64,000 nucleotides of DNA from Astragalus membranaceus. Its lineage: Eukaryota; Streptophyta; Magnoliopsida; Fabales; Fabaceae. Position 1 is the first letter of the stretch; every line of letters begins with the position of its first letter. This document shows, in pieces, positions 22,214-36,876 of the stretch. The stretch is taken from the NCBI GenBank assembly GCA_039519185.1, contig CM076847.1, positions 77,401,747-77,465,746 on the forward strand, in the 5' to 3' direction. The position numbers and the translations under genes were made by a program. Below the pieces are notes generated by a model. The model searched no databases. It had not been told where the DNA came from and saw nothing but the letters and a program-made list of their open reading frames with translations.

Positions 22214-24087
22214 TAACAGGAAGAAGAGCTGTTAGTTAGAGGAAACACCAGCCACTGGATCCCATACCTAAGAGGAAAAAACTGTTTTACCACTCCCACA
22301 CCATCTTCCTGCCCTCGCGGCTAGCTATGACCAAACCACCATCACATCCCCGATCATTCAAATTCCATTGCAAAGAAATCACCATCCCATCCCCGATCAT
22401 TCAAATTCCATTCCAAAGACCTCTTATCCATAACCCTCAAATCAGAGGAAGCACCCACACCATAAAAATGATAAGCTTCAGCACAAATGACTACCCCTAA
22501 ATTAAATTAAATTACAAAATTAGTAGCTTGAATCACAGTCAATTAGCCTCAGCTCATCCCCAACAGACGAGAAAGAGCACACGCACGCAACCATGGTTCC
22601 AATTAAGGGCAACCCAGATTCATCCAAGCTTGCAGTCTCCATTTCCACCACTGGAGAAGAACTCCGAATCCTTCCAATTCCATTCCAAAGACCTCTTCTT
22701 CATACCCCTCAAATCAGAGGCAACACCCACGCCATAAAAATGATAAGCTTCAGCACCGAAATTTAGCCTCCATGATCGCAACCCAAAACTCCTCAACACA
22801 AATTACTACCCCTAAATTAAGTTAAAGTTCGAAATTAGCAGCTTGAAAGACAATGAATTAGCCTCAGAATTCATCCCCAACAGTTGAGAAAGAGCACGCG
22901 CACCCAACCATGGTTCCAATTAAGGGAACCTACACAGCTAATTAGAGGCAACAAATCACCAACCATTCCAAATTTCCCAAGTCAACTACTGTAACAGAAA
23001 CCAAGCTCAGCTCAGAGTACAGAGAAACAAACTCTTCCTTCCTATTTTAATAAAAAACATGGGAAAAAAATTAAAAAAAGAAAAACGAGAGATGGAGACT
23101 AAAATTATGATACCTTTCATGGTCCATTTCCTTCCTCCCAATGTCGCTATCCTGGTGGTTCTCCAAAATTGGTTCTCAAAAGCCAAGTCTAGATAAATGG
23201 TTTGAAAGAGTAAAATTCTATAAACTAACAAAGATTTTAGAAAGGGCATGAAAAAAGCTTTTGAGAATAACATTTTTTACATAAGATAGAAAATTAATGT
23301 TTCAAAAAAGAAAGAAAACAATTTCCAAAAATTGGTTCTCAAAAACCTAGTTTTGAAACAGAGATTGAAAAGTAAAACTTTCTAAGAGAAAAAATGATAC
23401 AAACAAAGTTTTTGAGAACAGTTTTTAACAGAAGACAAAAAAATAAAGTTTTAAAAAATAATTAGGAGTAACCGAAAAGAAGTTCAAAAATTTAGTTTCG
23501 AAAAATGGTTTCAAAAAGTAAAATTTTATAAACTAAAAAAGACTTAGAAAGAATCTAAAAAAAATTCTGAGTTAAGAATGCATATTTGTCTGATGATCTT
23601 TTACTGAGTTTCCATTAGGAAAAGCTTATTATGACATGCCAAGCGTCTTTGATAGGTTCTCTTTCCTTCCTCAAACTCTTGAAAACTGTGAAACCTATTG
23701 AAGGAGTAAAGAATGTCATGAAATAGAGTTGTCCACTCTAAATGCTTGCATAAAAGTTAATAACAAATTATTACACAGGGGAATGCTAAAATAAATAAAA
23801 TAATTATATTTAGTCCTTATTTAGATATAGTTTACAATTTTCTGATATCTGATACATTTGGTATTTGTAACTAATAGCAGCAGCATTTATTTCCTTGAAC
23901 ACGTGAAAACATGTCAAACAATTATCCAATTGATCAACCAAAACAAAAAATAGAAAGCAATTAAAAATGGGAAAATTACCTACCAAATTCCTGACACTGA
24001 CTGAACCTCTGAATTTCATTTTCCAACAAGTGCCCTTTCCAGGGTGGGCAGGCTCACATAGCAACCAGGGTTCCAATTAAGAGCAAC

Positions 24088-24467
24088 TGATAGATACCAG
24101 AATTCCTCATCACTCAATAGAACAATTAAACCCGTATATTAATGGTGGTAAACGGAAATTACAACCTAAATGATAAACTAGGCAATTCGAGAAGCCTAGG
24201 GTCTCCCAGAAGGCTCTATAGAGGCCTAATCTCTCCCAAAGGAATAACTTCCCAAATTCATACTTGCTTCCCCTAATAACTGAACAATACAATATATACA
24301 ACAAAAGACAGCCCCTGACAGTTACTACAACACAAAAGTAACCGCCCACAAGATAGTAACCGCCAACCAGACAATAACCGCCCAATATATTTATTTAATA
24401 TTTTAATACCCTATCATTACTCGCCCCATAAACATTCACCTTGTCCTCAAGGTGAAGATAACAATGA
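24088..24467 (-). mobile_element. Truncated Ty3/gypsy 3' end, unit 2/3 junction
   Basis: LTR 24088-24416 (329 bp) plus the pol tail, with the same breakpoint as at the first junction. Confidence 0.85.
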
Positions 24468-24591
24468 CAAAATAGAAACGGAGAAATGCCTTCAAATCAC
24501 AATCAATTACTCAAAGAGAAAATAGAGAACGAAGCAACTAGAAAGAATTAAAAAAAATAAAAAAGAAAGACGGAGACTAAAATTATGATAC

Positions 24592-24747
24592 CTGTCATGA
24601 TCCTTTTCGTTCCTCTCCCAGTCCCTATCCCGGCGTCGATCCCTTTCTTTCATCCCATCCCGATCTCTGCCTATCTCCTTCTCTCCTTTCGTTTCTTTGT
24701 CTCCCTCCTTTTTTTGAAGATTCTTTATCATAATCACAAGATTCACA
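24592..24747 (-). pseudogene. RD/RE-rich exon, unit 3
   Basis: 156-bp copy, open for the whole exon. It shares the CATGATCC variant with units 2, 4 and 5 and has Lys for Glu early in the exon (NLQKKEGD). Confidence 0.65.
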
Positions 24748-25198
24748 CTGCCTAAATAGAAACAGAGAAATACCTTCAATCACAATCAATTACTCAAAGA
24801 GAAAAGGGGGAAAAGATCTTTCTATAGTAGACAGTAGCTTGTAGACTGAAAGAGGTTGTAATATATCGAACCCTAACTATTTAGATATAGTTTACAATTT
24901 TCTGATATCTGTTACTTTTGGTATTTGTAATTATTAATAGCAAAAGCATTTATTTCCTAAAACACATGAAAACATGTCAAGCACTTATCCAATTGATCAA
25001 CCAAAGCAAATATAGAGACCAATCAAGAATGGGAAATTTACCTACTACATTGCTGACCGAACATTTGCATTTCATGTCCCACAAGTGCCCTTCACGATCA
25101 ATTAGCGTTTCTGGACTCTTGTCCTTCACAGTCAATTAGCCTCAGTCCATCCCCTACAGTCCGGAAAGAGCACATGCTAACAACCATGGTTCCGATTA

Positions 25199-25822
25199 AC
25201 AGCAACCCTTGCCTTTGTAGATGAAACCATGATTTGTGCAGACTGGCCTTAAGCCCTGCGAAGGATGAAGCTTTTAATAATTGATATTAAACATGTAAAG
25301 ACACAAACTGGAAGGCCTTTTTGGTACAAAAGTTCAATTATTCCCGAAAAAATTAAATTGTCAATCAAATTAGTTTTTGAGGAGGATTAAAATGTCCCTA
25401 AAAAGGACTAGTTTAATCAACATTTGAGGACCAAATTTCTACTTTTCCTTTATACAACTCTTCCTGTTTTTTCTCAATCACTAGTTTGGATATTGCTCTT
25501 TAATAAAATAAACAAGGTTTGCTTAAACGTGAAAAGTTAAGAATATGAAGTGCTTACAGTCCACCAACATGGTGTCAATAGCAAGTCCTCCATTGGTGTG
25601 GTCGTGAATAACCAGATCGCCATCATACCATAGCTACATTCCAGTATAGTTTTTAGCACAAGGGATAAGTCCAAGTGAGAAAAGTGTCCTCCACCACATA
25701 GATAGAAAGCAACATCCTAAGGAACAAGCTTCCCTTTCTCTCATCCCTGCAGAATCCCCCACATTCCATTGTACCCTCTTTCATAGATCTTTCCCTCGGG
25801 TAAGGTACTCTCTCATAGATAA
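25199..25822 (-). pseudogene. ABCB1-like fragment A1, unit 3
   Basis: Copy with the exon from 25558 and the linker piece 25199-25255. Same early TAA and same donor. Confidence 0.7.
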
Positions 25823-27172
25823 AGCGTTTGAAAAAGTAAAACTTCTAAATTAAAAAAGATTCAGAAAGGATATAAAAACAAAGTTTTTGAGAACAAAAGT
25901 TTTTAACATAAAATCTAAAAACAAAGTTTGAAACACATACGAGCAACAATAGACGTTTAAAAAAAGATTCAAAAAATGCTTTTGAGAACCACATTCTTAT
26001 AAAATAAGAAAACAAAGATTCAAAAAAAATGTTTAAAAAAGTATATAAAGACAAGTTTCAAAAGTTAGTTCTCAAAAACCTACTTTCAAAATAGTTTAAA
26101 ACAATAAATTTTCTAAATAAGAAAAGATTTAGAAAGGGTCGACAAAACAGTTTTCGAAAACAAAAGTTTTTGACAGAAGATACAAATGCAACATTTCAAA
26201 AGAAAATTGAAATTGAAATGAGTATATAAAAACCAATTTCAAAAAAGTGGTGTATAAGGTTGGGTCCAAAAATTGGTTTCCCAAAAACTAGTTTTGATCA
26301 AGAGTTTGAAAAGGTGAAATTTTTTTAATGAGAAAAGATTTAGAAGGGATCTACAAACAAAAGTTTTTTGAGAACAGAAGTTTTTAAAAGAACATATAAA
26401 ACATTGGTTCAAAAACAAACTGAATATAAAAACTAGTTTCAAAAGATGGTTCAATAAACCTAATCTAGATAAATGGTTTAAAAAAGCAAAACTTTATAAA
26501 CTAAAAAACATATAAAGGGTCTAAAAAAGGTTATTTCAACACAAAATTTCTAACATAAAATATCAAAAAAAAATTCAAAAACAAGTAACTAAAATAGCAA
26601 AAACAAGTTCCAAAAATTACTCTCAAAAATCTAGTTTTTATTAAGAGTTTAGAAAAAGTGAAATTTTCTAAATGAGAAATAATCAAGCAGATCAAGCTAG
26701 TTCCACCGGGGCTCTAGCTCCAAGGATAGTGATTCAAAGAAATACTTACAATGCATATTTGAGAGTATCTTCAATAAACTTATCAACAGATAACTACTAG
26801 TCAGATCATTCTTTAGTGAACTTCCAATAGGAACAGCTTACTATGACTTGTCAAGCGTCTTCAACAGGTTCTCTATCCTTCATCAAACTCTATTGTGAAA
26901 CCTATTGATGGAGTAAAGAATGTCATCAAACAGAGTTGTCTATTCTAAATGCTTTCACAAAAGTAAACAACAATTATTACAAGGGGTGCTAAAAGAAATA
27001 AATGATTATATTCGGAAAGATTCAGATATAGTATACAATTTTCAGATGTTAACTTTTGGCATTGTAATTAAAAGCAACAGAATTTATTTCCATAAACACA
27101 TAAAAACATGTCAAACAGTTATCCAACTGATCAACCAAAGCAAAAATAGAAAGTAATCAAGGGGAATATTAC

Positions 27173-27576
27173 CTACTACATTGCTGATAGAACCTCTGCA
27201 TTTCATTTCCCACAAGTGCCCTACTGGCCTTAAACAACTGCATTTCATTTCCTTCAGATTTGCACCACAGTCCTCCACCTGGCAAAGAGCTCGATCTGAC
27301 ATACTTCATCCTACTATTGGTTTTTTGTCATTCATACCATCCCAGCTTGCATGCTCCCTTTCCACCACTGGAGAGGCAATCCCAGCAAGCTTTAAGCTAA
27401 GGATACCCGCTTCCTCATTCAAACCATCATCCTCCAGCACACCAACTCCCATTTTGGAGAAGCACTCCCAATCATTCCAATTCCATTCCAAAGACCTCTT
27501 CTCCATACCCCTCAAATCAGAGGAAGCACCCACGTCATAAAAATGATAAGCTTCAGCATCGAAATTTAGCCTCCAT
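27173..27576 (-). pseudogene. SPL1/12-like exon 1, copy S1, unit 3
   Basis: Same as unit 1 S1, except for the CLRP variant and a donor-side ATATTACC in place of AAATTACC on the plus strand. Confidence 0.75.
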
Positions 27577-28867
27577 GATCGCAACTCAAAACTCTTCAAC
27601 ACAAATTACTACCCCTGAATTAAGTTAAAGTTCGAAATTAGCATATTGAATGACAATCAAATTAGCCTCAGAATTCATCCCCAACAGTTGAGAAAGAGCA
27701 CGCCCACCCAACCATGGCTCCAATTAAGGCAACCTACACGGCTAATTAGGGGCAACAAATCACCAACCATTCCAAATATCCCAACTCAACTACTGCAACA
27801 GAAACCATGCTCAGCTCAGAGTACAGAGAAACAAACTCTTCCTTCCTATTTTAATAAAATATTATATTAAAAAAATACGGGAAAAAATTAAAAAAAGAAA
27901 AACGAGAGATGGAGACTAAAATTATGATACCTGTCATGGTCCATTTCCCTTCTCCCAATGTCGCTATCCTGGTGGTTCTCAAAAGCCAAGTCTAGAAAAA
28001 TGGTTTGAAAGAGTAAAATTTTATAAACAAACAAAGATTTTAGAAAGGGCATGAAAAAAGCTTTTGAGAATAACATTTTTTACATAAAGATAGAAAATTA
28101 ATGTTTCAAAAAAGAAAGAAAAAACAATTTCCAAAAATTGGTTCTCAAAAACCTAGTTTTGAAACAGAGAATGAAAAAGTAAAATTTTCTAAGAGAAAAA
28201 ATGATTTAGAAAGAACCTACAAACAAAGTTTTTGAGAACAACAGTTTTTAACAGAAGACAAAAAAATAAAGTTTTAAAAAATAAATAGGAATAACTGAAA
28301 ATTAGTTCAAAAATAAGTGCACAAAAATCTAGTTTCGATAAATGGTTTCAAAAAGTAAAATTTTATAAACTAAAAAGACTTAGAAAGTATCTAAAAAAAA
28401 TCTGAGTTAAGAATGCATATTTGTCTGATCATCCTTTACTGAATTTCCCTTAGGAAAAGCTTATCATGACCTGCCAAGCGTCCTCGATAGGTCCTCTTTC
28501 CTTCCTCAAACTTGAAATATGAGAAACCTATTGAAGGAGTAAAGAATCTCATGAAATAGAGTTGTCCACTCTGAATGCTTGCATAAAAGTTACTAACAAA
28601 TTATTACACAGGGGAATGCTAAAATAAATAAAATAATTATATTTAGTCATTATTTAGATATAGTTTACAATTTTCTGATATCTGTTACATTTTGGTATTT
28701 GTAATTAATAGCAGCAGCATTTATTTCCTTGAACACGTGAAAACATGTCCAACTGATCAACCAAAACAAAAATAGAAAGCAATTAAGAATGGGAAAATTA
28801 CCTACCAAATTGCTAACAAAACCTCTGAATATCATTTTCCCACAAGTGCCCATCACAATCAATTAGC

Positions 28868-29291
28868 CTACTACATTGCTGATAGAACCTCTGCATTGCT
28901 GATAGAACCTCTGCATTTCATTTCCCACAAGTGCCCTACTGGCCTTAAACAACTGCATTTCATTTCCTTCAGATTTGCACCACAGTCCTCCACCTGACAA
29001 AGAGCTCGATCTGACATACTTCATCCTACTATTGGTTTTTTGTCATTCATACCATCCCAGCTTGCATGCTCCCTTTCCACCACTGGAGAGGCAATCCCAG
29101 CAAGCTTTAAGCTAAGGATACCCGCTTCCCCATTCAAACCATCATCCTCCAGCACACCAACTCCTGTTTTGGAGAAGCACTCCCAATCATTCCAATTCCA
29201 TTCCAAAGACCTCTTTTCCATACCCCTCAAATCAGAGGAAGCACCCACGTCATAAAAATGATAAGCTTCAGCATCGAAATTTAGCCTCCAT
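28868..29291 (-). pseudogene. SPL1/12-like exon 1, copy S2, unit 3
   Basis: Same as unit 1 S2, including the ~20-bp duplication. Confidence 0.7.
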
Positions 29292-31226
29292 GATTAGCAT
29301 CTTGAATGACAATCAAATTAGCCTCAGAACACATCCCCAACAGTTGAGAAAGAGAACGCCCAGCCAACCATGGTTCCAATTAAGGGCAACCTACACGGCT
29401 AACTAGGGGCAACAAATCACCAACCATTCCAAATATCCCAAGTCAACTACTGTAACAGAAACCATGCTCAGCTCAGAGTACAGAGAAACAAACTCTTCCT
29501 TCCTATTTTAATACAATACTATATTAAAAAAATACGGGAAAAAAATTAAAAAAAGAAAAACGAGAGATGGAGACTAAAATTATGATACCTGTCATGGTCC
29601 ATTTCCCTTCTCCCAATGTCGCTATCCTGGTGGTTCTCAAAAGCCAAGTCTAGAAAAATGGTTTGAAAGAGTAAAATTTTATAAACAAACAAAGATTTTA
29701 GAAAGGGCATGAAAAAAGCTTTTGAGAATAACATTTTTTACATAAAGATAGAAAATTAATATTTCAAAAAAGAAAGAAAAAACAATTTCCAAAAATTGGT
29801 TCTCAAAAACCTAGTTTTGAAACAGAGAATGAAAAAGTAAAATTTTCTAAGAGAAAAAATGATTTAGAAAGAACCTACAAACAAAGTTTTTGAGAACAAC
29901 AGTTTTTAACAGAAGACAAAAAAATAAAGTTTTAAAAAATAAATAGGAATAACTGAAAATTAGTTCAAAAATAAGTGCACAAAAATCTAGTTTCGATAAA
30001 TGGTTTCAAAAAGTAAAATTTTATAACTAAAAGGACTTAGAAAGTATCTAAAAAAAATTCCGAGTTAAGAATGCATATTTGTCTGATCATCCTTTACTGA
30101 ATTTCCATTAGGAAAAGCTTATCATGACCTGCCAAGCGTCCTCGATAGGTCCTCTTTCCTTCCTCAAACTCTTGAAATATGAGAAACCTATTGAAGGAGT
30201 AAAGAATGTCATGAAATAGAGTTGTCCACTCTGAATGCTTGCATAAAAGTTACTAACAAATTATTACACAGGGGAATGCTAAAATAAATAAAATAATTAT
30301 ATTTAGTCGTTATTTAGATATAGTTTACAATTTTCTGATATCTGTTACATTTTGGTATTTGTAATTAATAGCAGCAGCATTTATTTCCTTGAACACGTGA
30401 AAACATGTCAAACAATTATCCAACTGATCAACCAAAACAAAAATAGAAAGCAATTAAGAATGGGAAAATTACCTACCAAATTGCTAACAAAACCTCTGAA
30501 TATCATTTTCCCACAAGTGCCCTTCACAATCAATTAGCCTTTCTAATTCTGGACTCCTGCCCTTTACAGTCAATTAGCCTCAGTACATCCCCTACAGTCC
30601 AGAAAGAGCACGGGTAACCCACATAGCAAATTAGAAGCAACAAATCACCAACCATTCCATACTTCCCAAGTCACACCCCCTGTAACAGAAACCTATATCA
30701 GTTCAGAGTACAGAGAAACTAAACCTTCCTTACTATGTCAAAAAAAAGTATTAAAAATCACTGGAGAAAAAATTAAAAAGGAAAAAAGGAAGGAGACTAA
30801 AATTATGATACCTGTCATGGTGATGCTGATCCCAAGAGTATAGTTTCTCAAAGGGAAGAGATCTTTAATACGACACGAACAGTAAGAATAAGGAAGGTGC
30901 CAACAAAAATTCCTATCACCACACCCACATTTTTTTTATTTTGCCCAGTTCTTACACTTCGTTTCATACCATTTAGCGGTACTGTTTATCAAATTGTGGT
31001 GGCAAACTCACCCGGCTCTTGGCTCAAAAGTCTTGTCTGTTGTCTCATCCATCTAAGCTTCAATGTCATAACATCAAAGCCATCTAGCAAAACTAGTCCT
31101 GTGATTACACAAACCACATTGGTTTTACTTTTTTACCCATCACAAACTCTTAATAATAAACAAGTTAAACTGAATACAATAAATCTTATTTTTTAAGGAC
31201 ATCTCATGAATGAGTTCATTGCATAC

Positions 31227-32132
31227 CAAAAGAAGGATCATAGAATCTCTCAATGGGGGACAAAACTGTACTCTTTCCCGAGCCGCTACTACCCACCAAA
31301 GCAATGGTATTTCCAGCAGGCACGTTCAAGGAGGGTTTGTAAAGGATCAGAACCTCATACCTTGATGGGTATGAAAAGTTTAAGTTTTCCAGCTCCACTA
31401 GTCCTGTTATAGTCTCTTAACTCCAAACCAGATTCACCCCTTTTGTGTATACTTGAATTGTGACCAACAACATGGAAGTTTTCTGCAACAGCAACTCTTG
31501 CCTTTCTAAACGCAACCATGATTCGTGCAGACTGGCCATAAGCCCTGCGGAGAATGAAATTCTTACTAATTGAGATTAAACAAGTAAAGACACAAACTAA
31601 CAGACCTATTTGGTCCAAAAGCTCAATTATTTCCGAAAAATTTAAAATGTCAATCAAATTAGTTTTTGAGGAGGATTAAAATGTCCCAAAAAAGGACTAG
31701 TTTAATCAACATTTGTGGACCAAACTTATACTTTTCCTTTATACACTCTTCGTGTTTTTTCCCATTCACTAGTTTGGACTTTGTTCTTTAATATGATAAA
31801 CAAGGTTTGCTAAAACGAGAAAAATTAAGAAAATAAAGTGCTTACAATCCACCTACATGGTGTCCATAGAATGTCCTCCACTGGTGTGGTGGTTAATAAC
31901 CAGATCGCCATCATACCATAGCTAGATAGCAGTACAGTTTTTAGCATAAAGGATAAGTCCAAGTGAGAAGAGTGTCTGCCACCACATAGATAGAAAGCAA
32001 CGCAAAGCAACACCCTAAGGAACAAGCTTCCCTTTCCCTGCATTCCCACCCAGCCAACAATAGCGTCCCTGCAGAATCCCCCACATCCAACAGTACCCTC
32101 TTTCATAGATCTTTCCCTCGGGTAAGGTACTC
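31227..32132 (-). pseudogene. ABCB1-like exons A2, unit 3
   Basis: Same as unit 1: Walker A intact, one-base insertion present, splice sites retained. Confidence 0.8.
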
Positions 32133-33561
32133 GTTCATAGATAAATCATTTGAAAAAGTAATACAAAAGATTCAGAAAGATTAAAAAAGAATATAAAAGA
32201 AAAGATATAATAAATTTTTGAGAACAAAAGTTCTTAACATAAAAAAGATTCAGAAAGGATCTAAAAACAAAGTTTTTGAGAACAAAAGTTTTTAACATAA
32301 AATCTCGAAAACAAAGTGAGAAGAATATATAATAATAAGCTTCAAAAATCAGTTCTAAAAAGGAAAAAACTTAGATACACCCTAGGTACTGGTGGTGTTG
32401 TACTTTAAAGAAAAAGTAGGAAAATTGCCACTAACCACCGGGCAGTTGTATTGGTACAAATGTAATTTTATTGTTTTTTAAAAAAAGGGGGTTTGGTAAT
32501 GTAACAAAGTATTGCTCTTCTAAAACACCTAGCTTAGAAAAATGGTTTGAAAAATTATAATTTTATAAACAAAAAAGATTTAGAAAGTAACTAAAACAAG
32601 CTTTTGAGAACAAAACTTTTTAACATAAGATATAAAAACAAAGTTTGAAACACAAAAATCTAAGAAACTGTATAAAAACAAACTTCCAAAATCGGTTCCC
32701 AAAAACTTAGGCTAGATAAAATGTTTGAAAGAGTACATTTTTATACACTAAAAACGATTGAGAAAGGGTCTGAAAAAAAGGTTTTTGAGAACCACGTTAA
32801 TATAAAATAGGAAAACAAAGTATCAAAAAAAGTTTAAAAAATTATATAAAGACCAATTCCAAAAATTAGTTCTCAAAAACCTACTTGTAACACATTTTAA
32901 AAACATTAAATTTTCTTAATAAAAAAAGAATTACAAAGGATCTACAAAAAAGTTTTCGAGAACAGAAGTTCTTAATAGAAGAAACAGAACCAGTTTCAAA
33001 AGATGGTTCAATAAACCTAGTCTAGAAAAATTGTTTGAAAAAGTAAAACTTCATAAACTAAATGATTTAGAAAGGGTCTAAAAAAAAACAAGTTCCAAAA
33101 ATGATTCTAAGAAATACTTACAATGCATATGTGAGAGTATCTTCAATAAACTTATCAACAGATAACTACTAGTCCGATCATCCTTTAGTGAACTTCCATT
33201 AGGAACAGCTTACTATGACCTGTCAAGCGTCTTCGACAGGTTCTCTTTCCTTCATCAAACTCTTGAAGAATGTGAAACCTATTGATGGAGTAAACAATGT
33301 CATCAAATAGAGCTATCTAATCTAAATGCTTGCACAAAAGTAAATAACGAATTATTACACAAGGGAGTGCTAAAAGAAAAAATAATTTTATTCGGCAGGA
33401 TTCAGATATAGTTTACAATTTCTAGATATCTGTTACATTATGCTACTGTAATTAAGAGTAACAACATTTATTTCCTTAAACACATACGAAAACATGTGAA
33501 ACAATTATCCAACTGATCAACCAAAGCAAAAATAGAACGCAATCAAGACGGGGGAAATTAC

Positions 33562-33891
33562 CTACTACATTCCTGACAGAACCTCTGCATCTCATTTCCC
33601 ACAAGTGTCGTACTGGCCTTTGACGTCTGCATTTCATTTCCCCCAGATCTGCACCATAGTCTCCCACCTGTCCTGACAAACAGCTTGATTTGACGTACTA
33701 CAACCTACTCTTGGTTTTTTCCCATTCATACAATCCCAGCTTTCAATATCCCTTTCCACAACTGGAGAAGCATTCCCAGCAAGCTTTAAGCTAAGGATGC
33801 TTGCTTCCTCATTCAAACCATCATCCTCCAGCACAATAACTCTCCTTTTCCTCTCTTCTTCCTTGTTCCACTTAGGATTCTCCCAGCACAA
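33562..33891 (-). pseudogene. SPL1/12-like exon 1, copy S3, unit 3
   Basis: Same exon, frame broken at AVCQDRWETM by the missing C. Donor retained. Confidence 0.75.
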
Positions 33892-35765
33892 TAACAGGAA
33901 GAAGAGCTGTTAGTTAGAGGAAACACCAGCCACTGGATCCCATACCTAAGAGGAAAAAACTGTTTTACCACTCCCACACCATCTTCCTGCCCTCGCGGCT
34001 AGCTATGACCAAACCACCATCACATCCCCGATCATTCAAATTCCATTGCAAAGAAATCACCATCCCATCCCCGATCATTCAAATTCCATTCCAAAGACCT
34101 CTTATCCATAACCCTCAAATCAGAGGAAGCACCCACACCATAAAAATGATAAGCTTCAGCACAAATGACTACCCCTAAATTAAATTAAATTACAAAATTA
34201 GTAGCTTGAATCACAGTCAATTAGCCTCAGCTCATCCCCAACAGACGAGAAAGAGCACACGCACGCAACCATGGTTCCAATTAAGGGCAACCCAGATTCA
34301 TCCAAGCTTGCAGTCTCCATTTCCACCACTGGAGAAGAACTCCGAATCCTTCCAATTCCATTCCAAAGACCTCTTCTTCATACCCCTCAAATCAGAGGCA
34401 ACACCCACGCCATAAAAATGATAAGCTTCAGCACCGAAATTTAGCCTCCATGATCGCAACCCAAAACTCCTCAACACAAATTACTACCCCTAAATTAAGT
34501 TAAAGTTCGAAATTAGCAGCTTGAAAGACAATGAATTAGCCTCAGAATTCATCCCCAACAGTTGAGAAAGAGCACGCGCACCCAACCATGGTTCCAATTA
34601 AGGGAAACGTACACAGCTAATTAGAGGCAACAAATCACCAACCATTCCAAATTTCCCAAGTCAACTACTGTAACAGAAACCAAGCTCAGCTCAGAGTACA
34701 GAGAAACAAACTCTTCCTTCCTATTTTAATAAAAAACATGGGAAAAAAATTAAAAAAAGAAAAACGAGAGATGGAGACTAAAATTATGATACCTTTCATG
34801 GTCCATTTCCTTCCTCCCAATGTCGCTATCCTGGTGGTTCTCCAAAATTGGTTCTCAAAAGCCAAGTCTAGATAAATGGTTTGAAAGAGTAAAATTCTAT
34901 AAACTAACAAAGATTTTAGAAAGGGCATGAAAAAAGCTTTTGAGAATAACATTTTTTACATAAGATAGAAAATTAATGTTTCAAAAAAGAAAGAAAACAA
35001 TTTCCAAAAATTGGTTCTCAAAAACCTAGTTTTGAAACAGAGATTGAAAAGTAAAACTTTCTAAGAGAAAAAATGATACAAACAAAGTTTTTGAGAACAG
35101 GTTTTAACAGAAGACAAAAAAATAAAGTTTTAAAAAATAATTAGGAGTAACCGAAAAGAAGTTCAAAAATTTAGTTTCGAAAAATGGTTTCAAAAAGTAA
35201 AATTTTATAAACTAAAAAAGACTTAGAAAGAATCTAAAAAAAATTATGAGTTAAGAATGCATATTTGTCTGATGATCTTTTACTGAATTTCCATTAGGAA
35301 AAGCTTATTATGACATGCCAAGCGTCTTTGATAGATTCTCTTTCCTTCCTCAAACTCTTGAAAACTGTGAAACCTATTGAAGGAGTAAAGAATGTCATGA
35401 AATAGAGTTGTCCACTCTAAATGCTTGCATAAAAGTTAATAACAAATTATTACACAGGGGAATGCTAAAATAAATAAAATAATTATATTTAGTCCTTATT
35501 TAGATATAGTTTACAATTTTCTGATATCTGATACATTTGGTATTTGTAACTAATAGCAGCAGCATTTATTTCCTTGAACACGTGAAAACATGTCAAACAA
35601 TTATCCAATTGATCAACCAAAACAAAAATAGAAAGCAATTAAAAATGGGAAAATTACCTACCAAATTCCTGACACTGACTGAACCTCTGAATTTCATTTT
35701 CCAACAAGTGCCCTTTCCAGGGTGGGCAGGCTCACATAGCAACCAGGGTTCCAATTAAGAGCAAC

Positions 35766-36145
35766 TGATAGATACCAGAATTCCTCATCACTCAATAGAA
35801 CAATTAAACCCGTATATTAATGGTGGTAAACGGAAATTACAACCTAAATGATAAACTAGGCAATTCGAGAAGCCTAGGGTCTCCCAGAAGGCTCTATAGA
35901 GGCCTAATCTCTCCCAAAGGAATAACTTCCCAAATTCATACTTGCTTCCCCTAATAACTGAACAATACAATATATACAACAAAAGACAGCCCCTGACAGT
36001 TACTACAACACAAAAGTAACCGCCCACAAGATAGTAACCGCCAACCAGACAATAACCGCCCAATATATTTATTTAATATTTTAATACCCTATCATTACTC
36101 GCCCCATAAACATTCACCTTGTCCTCAAGGTGAAGATAACAATGA
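35766..36145 (-). mobile_element. Truncated Ty3/gypsy 3' end, unit 3/4 junction
   Basis: LTR 35766-36094 (329 bp) plus the pol tail, same breakpoint. Confidence 0.85.
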
Positions 36146-36269
36146 CAAAATAGAAACGGAGAAATGCCTTCAAATCACAATCAATTACTCAAAGAGAAAA
36201 TAGAGAACGAAGCAACTAGAAAGAATTAAAAAAAATAAAAAAGAAAGACGGAGACTAAAATTATGATAC

Positions 36270-36425
36270 CTGTCATGATCCTTTTCGTTCCTCTCCCAGT
36301 CCCTATCCCGGCGTCGATCCCTTTCTTTCATCCCATCCCGATCTCTGCCTATCTCCTTCTCTCCTTTCGTTTCTTTGTCTCCCTCCTTTTTTTGAAGATT
36401 CTTTATCATAATCACAAGATTCACA
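36270..36425 (-). pseudogene. RD/RE-rich exon, unit 4
   Basis: 156-bp copy, open throughout, with the same NLQKKEGD variant as unit 3. Both splice sites are retained. Confidence 0.65.
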
Positions 36426-36876
36426 CTGCCTAAATAGAAACAGAGAAATACCTTCAATCACAATCAATTACTCAAAGAGAAAAGGGGGAAAAGATCTTTC
36501 TATAGTAGACAGTAGCTTGTAGACTGAAAGAGGTTGTAATATATCGAACCCTAACTATTTAGATATAGTTTACAATTTTCTGATATCTGTTACTTTTGGT
36601 ATTTGTAATTATTAATAGCAAAAGCATTTATTTCCTAAAACACATGAAAACATGTCAAGCACTTATCCAATTGATCAACCAAAGCAAATATAGAGACCAA
36701 TCAAGAATGGGAAATTTACCTACTACATTGCTGACCGAACATTTGCATTTCATGTCCCACAAGTGCCCTTCACGATCAATTAGCGTTTCTGGACTCTTGT
36801 CCTTCACAGTCAATTAGCCTCAGTCCATCCCCTACAGTCCGGAAAGAGCACATGCTAACAACCATGGTTCCGATTA

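Larger units (their letters stand above)
12770..24467 (-). repeat. Tandem array unit 2 (11,698 bp)
   Basis: Same module order as unit 1. Its first half matches units 3-5. From about 18.7 to 23.7 kb it carries a private set of substitutions not shared by units 1, 3 and 4, for example TTTGTAAACG for TTTCTAAACG in the ABCB exon, and AATTTACTT for AAAAAACTT near 20690. Confidence 0.9.
24468..36145 (-). repeat. Tandem array unit 3 (11,678 bp)
   Basis: Full unit, nearly identical to unit 4; the two differ in length by one base. The junction with unit 2 repeats the LTR/pol-end to RD-intron fusion at the identical base. Confidence 0.9.
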
